The notes under the pieces: model-generated | Database searches by the model: none | What the model saw: the letters and a program-made list of their open reading frames with translations, nothing else | Told to the model about the DNA's origin: nothing | Position numbers and translations under genes: made by a program | Source of the DNA: Hyalella azteca | Taxonomy: Eukaryota > Arthropoda > Malacostraca > Amphipoda > Hyalellidae | Length of the DNA stretch: 64,000 nt | Assembly (NCBI RefSeq): GCF_000764305.2 | Contig: NW_025942245.1 | Location: forward strand, 1-64,000 | Direction: 5' to 3' | In this document: positions 58,441 to 64,000 of the stretch, in pieces | Layout: each line of letters begins with the position of its first letter | Numbering within the stretch: position 1 is the stretch's first letter

Positions 58441-60575
58441 ATTGAATGGCCCTTACTACATTCTTTGCCCGTTCGCCATTAGTTTTATTTGTACTCGAAG
58501 AAGCGGTTTATGCTCAGAATATTAAGCATGATTACTTCATTTATTTGAATGTAGGGCCGTTTGCCACGTGCAAGTATCAACACTCGATGAGTTATTTAGA
58601 TTTATTACCATTTGGACGAGCGTGATTGCGGTTATATTGAACGAGCGATATAATGGAAACATAAATTAAATCAAGTCCACAGATGTTGTACAAATTCCAT
58701 ACAAAGATTTTAGAAATTAGTTATATGAAAAAGAACAATAATAATATACGTGAACACAATCCCCGGACATTAGTAAGGCTTTTTATAATAAACAATTTTA
58801 GGACGATATTCGCAGCCAAAGTCGTTACTTTCCCGAATTACAACCGCAAAATGTAGGCGCATCACTTTCAATTTTTTTAAGTTTCATCAAAAATCAAAGC
58901 TTCTTCATTGAGAGACCATTAATAGTTTTTAATGTCCTCGTCATTTCACATGCTAGCTCTAATTCTTGATTATTTAAGTTGATTCAATTGATTCTAATGG
59001 TTTATTATTATCGGTTCAAATTCAAATGTGTATATTTTTAAAAATGACTTTAAATTGAATCTACAATCAATAATTTTCATTAGAAACAAAATAAATGGAA
59101 AATCTTTCAATGTACAAATATGGAGGCAGTGTCACTGTCACCCACTCACTGCCTTACATACATCTGAACCGTTGTAGAAATTAACAAAGAAGTATTTTTT
59201 TATCTTATATTTATATCGAAGTTTCACATAAATCCTCGTTGTTCACGGGCACAAAAGCTCGAGGCTCGCACCATCCGCCGTCAGGTAAGCGGACAACTAC
59301 CAGCTCTCCGGACAGAACTTTTTACGAACTCCTGTCGTCCGCTGTTGAAAGAGGCATTTTGCGGAGGAATTTCGAGCTGTGCCAAAGCTAAATTTCAGTC
59401 TTCTATGATGGGCTCCTTCAAAATTCTGTTCTTTACCTAATACAATTCGACCTACTGACATACTTTGAGTGTAACTAAAATGAGTGGCACCGAAAACAAA
59501 TTTCCAGAAAGCCACGAATCCACCAAAACAAAGAGCACAAGGCTGAAGAAAGCACAATACGAATGACCTCCCACACATCCAAGTGTTTCGCGTTTGCCGA
59601 GAGATCAGTGAAGAGAATCGTGAGAATTTTAACCTTGAGTAGAAGTGGTACTAATGAACATTGCTGGCAACATTGAACTTTGCTGCGAAATTAAGCATTC
59701 AGTTGAACGTTTTGCCACGAGTTGAATCTACAGCGGGAGCACGTTTTACGAGAGTTAATCTCATGAAGTTTTTCATTTTGAAAACAGCGATGAAATTCTT
59801 GTCAATATCCAGCGAATGAAAAAGAATTTGTTGTCTCTATAGTTTATGCATGTTGAAACTTCTTTAAAAATTGACTAACAACTAAAATTACAATCAACAT
59901 AGGAAAATTAATGATAACGTCACTGCCAAGTAGCCCGTTAACTACTTTGATATTAATGAACAATTACCACGTAAGAAGAGCACTAAAAGGCAATTGTGTT
60001 GTATGATACACGAGACGCGCATGAACTACTCGGCTGCAGCTGCACTGGCAGATCTTACACCAAGTGATGTAGAAACGTTCGTGATGGAACAAAACTACCA
60101 ATGCCATATGACTTCAACGTTTATCTAAATTAAATTACTACGTATTAACACGGAACTTCTAGGACCACAAGTAACCTAAGTATTTACAAAATAAACCAAA
60201 GAGCTTTCAAATTGCTAGGACGTAGATCTATTAATACGGGAAAACGACAACGAAACAGAGGGGTTGCGACCACCAAACCAGACAAAAGACAAGGCTGGCC
60301 TCCATATTTTGATAAGATGCGTTTCGCGGCGTAGCACAATCTTGAGAAGCACAATAGCTCACCCAAGACTATGAAATGTTCACTTAGTAATAATTTATAC
60401 TTATTTTAATTCAATGTGATCATAATTTGAATTGCGCTAGAACAGAAACAACCAAGAGACTTAGGTTGCTTACGCCCATCTTTGGAGTAATGAAGTAAAA
60501 AGATATCAGCTAAACATCACTAAAATCAATAGAGTTATTAGGAATTGTTCTACTGATCTTGAAATAAATTTCAGC
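58441..60575. other. Gene-free AT-rich stretch
   Basis: No coding or RNA feature is supported; short frames at 59297-59578 and 60184-60366 on the minus strand lack motifs. Confidence 0.4.
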
Positions 60576-60579
60576 CATT

Positions 60580-60970
60580 TAGCTTAACAATTTAGAACAA
60601 TTTGAGCAAAACAATTTCGAAGATGACAGACTGCAAAACAATTTAGAAGATGACAGACTGCATAACAATTTCGAAGTAGAAGATGACAGACTGTAAAACA
60701 ATTTAGAAGATGAAAGACTGCAAAACAATTTAGAGGCGAAAAAAGTTACATTTTTCTCGGCCTGTTTAGATGCGGAAAAGCGTGCAGAACGGGAGGCGGC
60801 GATCCATCGTGGCCTGGGACTGGTACGTCCGAAACAAATACCAAGGAGCGCAAGCTATAAAAGACGCTCAGCTAACACGGGAAGTCACATTCACAGCCGC
60901 TGTGCAGGGATCGCTTCAAACAGTGCGCGTCAACTCCTGGACAGGCGTGATATTATTCGATTGATCTATA
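60580..60970 (+). CDS. Frame with 9-residue NN(L/F)EDDRLQ repeats, unidentified
   Basis: A 27-bp repeat (acaatttagaagatgacaga and variants, starts 60611, 60638, 60665, 60698, 60725) encodes NNFEDDRLQ, NNLEDDRLH, NNFEVEDDRL, NNLEDERLQ and NNLEAKK in one frame. One unit carries a 6-bp insertion that keeps the frame. The same frame continues without a break into LDAEKRAEREAAIHRGLGLV and KQIPRSASYKRRSANTGS. One in-frame stop (ctgtaa, near 60694) and a stop just upstream (60579) mean either a pseudogene or exons whose borders I have mis-set. Leu/Asn/Glu spacing suggests a helical rod. No ATG is seen. Family unknown. Confidence 0.4.
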
Positions 60971-61424
60971 ATTATTACCAAATACTTTTTATTATTTCGC
61001 TCACTGCGTTGCTTTTATTAGTACCAAATTATTTCGGTCAACCATAGCCAAAATGTTGACGCGTGCAGAGGGTTTGATTACATGGTTAATTTACTTATTA
61101 AATCATCACAAAGACACCGAAATCTAACCGTAGCGGTTCACGAAAACTGTTCAATTTTTATACACGAAATTGTGCACGTATTAGTAAATCTTCCTCATTC
61201 TGAAATGCGATTTTTCCTCGAGGTGGATTCCTCAGCGAATGCGGACATGTAAAGCTAACAGATGACTTGCAAAAACATAAATTTCCGTTAATAAGCAAAA
61301 TGATTTTTAGCTACTAATTTAGTGACTGTCGAGAATCGCGTAAGAGAAATGAGATAACATGCACGAAAGACATCAGTGAAATAATGACTGGGGATATAAT
61401 GACTGAGTGAAATAATGACATCAG

Positions 61425-61459
61425 AAAACTCTGATGCTCTGAGGAAGCATCAGAGTTTT
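61425..61459. repeat. 14-bp perfect hairpin
   Basis: aaaactctgatgct and agcatcagagtttt flank a 7-nt loop. The stem ends in a T-run. In a eukaryotic context no terminator function can be claimed. Confidence 0.75.
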
Positions 61460-63596
61460 ACTGTTACGTCCGACACAAAATCTGTGCAGCATAGCAGTTG
61501 CTATAGGCCCTCGCCCTCGCGGGTTAACATCTTGTTTTAAAGCCCTTATTATCACACCGAAATTCTCATAAACTTGCCAGAAAACAAAAGTTTAACATTT
61601 TAAGCAAACACAGTAGACAATCAGAAAATTTGTTTTCACTATTCCAAGCTTACTAGTCTCCCTTCTCACAGTTCACAAATAATGCTATCAATTCAAGTTC
61701 GCAACTATTTCTGACTATGAATACAAGACGAATTCTGTTGAGAGCGGAACAAACGTGCAACACTCGGTTTCCCTGTGATGGGTCCAAGTCATTGTTATTA
61801 GATGAAGTAGTCATAATACGATTTGATATAAATCTGTATTATCGGTGAAACTATTACCAGTTATTTAATACGACGTGACCAATATTGGCACAATAAATAC
61901 CTGCGTTAAATATTGATTGCTGCACAATTTTCTGACCTCACATTGATATAATTTACAGGATTATAAGGCGAAGTTGAAAGTAAAACATTCACAAATAAGT
62001 CATGAACTCAGCATCGCAAGTGTGCAGCCAACAAGTTGATTCATCAACCAATGCCAAGGGTTGACGAATAAATTTAACATATTCTTTTAGATTACAATGA
62101 TAAAAATTATTGATTTAAGTGAAACATTAAAAACACATGTGCAAACACATCAAGGAATGTAATTAAACAACCGAGCAAAATGAATGGGAAATTCTAATAA
62201 TACAAGCAACAACGGAAGTTAAAATTAAATAAAACTAATATAACGATTTACTCCAGCCACAGCATCAATGAAGAATACCCATCATGTCTGCTCCTATCGC
62301 CTGGACATGAACCTAAACTTCCAGTGCAACGCGCGTCATCACAGCAGCCATGATACCGAATGCTTAATACAGTTCATTCCAGGCGCTCGAACAGCACACG
62401 TTCATCTCTTATCATGACCTATGATCGGGAAATATTCTTGCTAACATTCTGCAAGTGAAAATTTACGAACAACCCAATTCGATTGTTATTACATAGAAGT
62501 GTTGGATACAGTGCACCCATTTAATCACGCACCATACGAATGAATTGCACCAGCAGAAATTTAGTCAGCTTTTATGCAGAAGAACCGCTAGCAGAATATA
62601 AACTTGCAGTCGTTGTGTAACCAATTGAAACGAAATCAAATATATAACAACTTCCAGAGCACACTACACCACATTGTTCTAGCGCAACTCAGCATTGGTT
62701 TGGCACCAACCTATCTAATGATTAGTTTACTTAGTTTCAGTTTTGTCTATCTTTAGCATGAATAATCAAAACTAGAACATAATCATCAATTTAGAATCCA
62801 GTAGCAGTCGTGATCGTACAAGCTAAACAGTGAAATTATTTTTAAATCCAGCAAAGTTTACAAGTATTGGCGACTGAGACGGTCCAGCAATCTTGAAAAG
62901 AAAAAAACTATGAGCTGAGATTATGGTCATTGGAAGTGAATATTTTCTAATAATCAAAGGACCGCTCAAGAAATCGCTGTGGGCATGAACCAAGAAACCA
63001 TCTCGCATTTTATCGTGCCGTACCAAACTACTCAAAGTAAAAACCGCTTGTACCACCTCGACAAATTTCACTGTGTAATTTAAGGGAACTTTGGCTCTAG
63101 AACATCTAAAGGAATCGTAATAGTAAGGACAGGATACAAAATAGTCTCACCAGACTATCGAGTCAAGCGCTAAAAACGACTAAAGAGATTAATTGCGAAA
63201 AAAACAAGTTAGGTTCCAAACATGAACTTGAGACAGATAATGGTAGAAAAACGTACATTATTGATCCCCATGACTCCATCAACATGAACAAAAGCAACGA
63301 CACCATTCCGCTGCAAAATAGGAACAATAGGCACACCAACAGCTGGATTCATACAATTTCTTGTGAAAAGTTGCAGCATTACCACAGGGGCAATTCGGGA
63401 CTGATTGCGAGTACTGATATATTCGAGGATTTCTCGTGAAGTTTGGTTCTCGTTTCAACGTAAATATGGATTGATACTGCTTTACACATTGGTGCGCTGG
63501 TTGGTCATCATTAATAGGCAGATATTCCTTCATTAAGCTGAACCTTAAAGAAACTATAAGCCACGAGAAAGAGTAATACTAATTCACTTATGAGGT
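61460..63596. other. AT-rich; possible 3' UTR of the gene at the right edge
   Basis: No coding sequence is recognised. Directly left of the minus-strand stop at 63597 this could be 3' untranslated sequence of the acidic protein gene. I did not find a decisive polyadenylation site. Confidence 0.3.
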
Positions 63597-63935
63597 TCAA
63601 GAGAATCCGTCATCGACGTCTTCCATGTCATCAGAACTATCATCGGAGTCGTCAGACACAAGATCAATAGGACCTAATTTTCTAATCTTATTGTCGTTCC
63701 TGAAAGACAAATCGCTACGCTTGCGCTTCATGAATGCTGGTAGCGAGTCTGGAAACTCATCTATGAAGGAAGGCGGCCCCACACCAGGTTCCTCTTCTTC
63801 ATCTTCATCAACAGAGAAGCCAACGGGTCGCTGTCTCACGCCGTGGTTTGTGACACTGGTCGTGCTACGTCGCGCCTCTTCTTCGGCCGTGCGTTCTTTG
63901 CAGAACTCGCCTATACCAGAGGATACACATGGTCG
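63597..63935 (-). CDS. C-terminal exon of an acidic, probably nuclear protein (partial)
   Basis: The minus-strand frame is open from about 63935 and ends TGA at 63597. It encodes EFCKERTAEEEARRSTTS, then VGFSVDEDEEEEPGVGPPSF and IDEFPDSLPAFMKRKRSDL, finishing in a Ser/Asp/Glu-rich tail (SDDSDDSSDDMEDVDDGFS). There is no ATG in the right place, so this is an internal-to-last exon; an acceptor 'taacgtgcag' near 63948 would fit, but the exact border is uncertain. Basic KRKRS flanked by acidic tracts suggests nuclear localisation and possible casein-kinase-2 sites. The composition and lack of breaks argue for a functional host gene continuing beyond the window. The family was not identified. Confidence 0.6.
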   Translation of the reverse strand, partial: RPCVSSGIGEFCKERTAEEEARRSTTSVTNHGVRQRPVGFSVDEDEEEEPGVGPPSFIDEFPDSLPAFMKRKRSDLSFRNDNKIRKLGPIDLVSDDSDDSSDDMEDVDDGFS

Positions 63936-64000
63936 ATGGCTGCCTGCACGTTAGCGATGCTCGGTGCTGCACAGCATATCATTAATGAGCAATTTCAAGT
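63936..64000. other. Window edge, probable intron of the acidic-protein gene
   Basis: Read on the minus strand, this holds two AG acceptor candidates (tgctgtgcag, taacgtgcag) upstream of the acidic exon. Confidence 0.3.

Noticed and set aside
61425..61459. Hairpin plus T-run as transcription terminator
   Set aside because: Intrinsic terminators of this kind are bacterial; the window is clearly eukaryotic.
1..64000. CRISPR array, rRNA or tRNA genes
   Set aside because: All tandem arrays lack the repeat-spacer pattern, and I found no convincing tRNA T-arm/acceptor arrangement or rRNA core sequence.

Overview
The window is eukaryotic, AT-rich and intron-bearing, and almost certainly comes from an arthropod. 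The evidence is a nine-exon chemosensory receptor of the invertebrate gustatory receptor (GR) superfamily, a set of transposons common in arthropods (CR1/L2-type and RTE-type LINEs, BEL/Pao, mariner-like, PIF/Harbinger, hAT-like and TTAA-flanked elements) and a short TTAGG run, the arthropod telomere unit. An insect or a crustacean is possible; nothing seen decides between them.

Layout. 0-13 kb is gene-poor and holds several minisatellites (45-bp and 44-bp units), a fold-back MITE and decayed LINE 3' ends. 13.1-20.2 kb on the minus strand carries the one well-supported host gene, a 403-residue GR-like receptor. I assembled it exon by exon: all intron phases agree, the coding length is a multiple of three, and the C-terminus carries the family TYhhhhhQF-type motif. 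Its introns hold a TTAA-flanked MITE and a 44-bp minisatellite that has copied the gene's own 5' splice site. 20-32 kb is mostly non-coding, with an AT-rich 105-bp satellite, a palindromic MITE, a LINE tail and a hAT-like non-autonomous element.

32-38 kb contains an element with terminal inverted repeats. Inside it lies an exact Tn5/Nextera mosaic end, next to a perfect GC palindrome and an N; this looks like an assembly artefact. Next come a gag-like protein with two zinc knuckles, a long fold-back element and a Penelope-like reverse transcriptase scrap. 39-58 kb is a transposon graveyard: a nearly complete but broken CR1/L2-like LINE, an RTE-like LINE tail, a PIF/Harbinger element with terminal repeats and target duplication, a broken mariner-like transposase abutting a BEL-type integrase, a second CR1 copy with another LINE nested in it, and a third CR1 scrap inserted in a tyrosine-recombinase-like gene.

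58-64 kb is AT-rich and mostly featureless. It ends with a frame built on 9-residue repeats and an acidic C-terminal exon of an unidentified host gene running off the right edge on the minus strand.

The items most worth following are the splice-donor minisatellite in the receptor gene, the tyrosine-recombinase-like gene at 56-57.6 kb, the two pairs of locally duplicated exon-like segments (42.3/43.0 kb and 47.4/47.9 kb), and the adapter-marked join near 33.76 kb.
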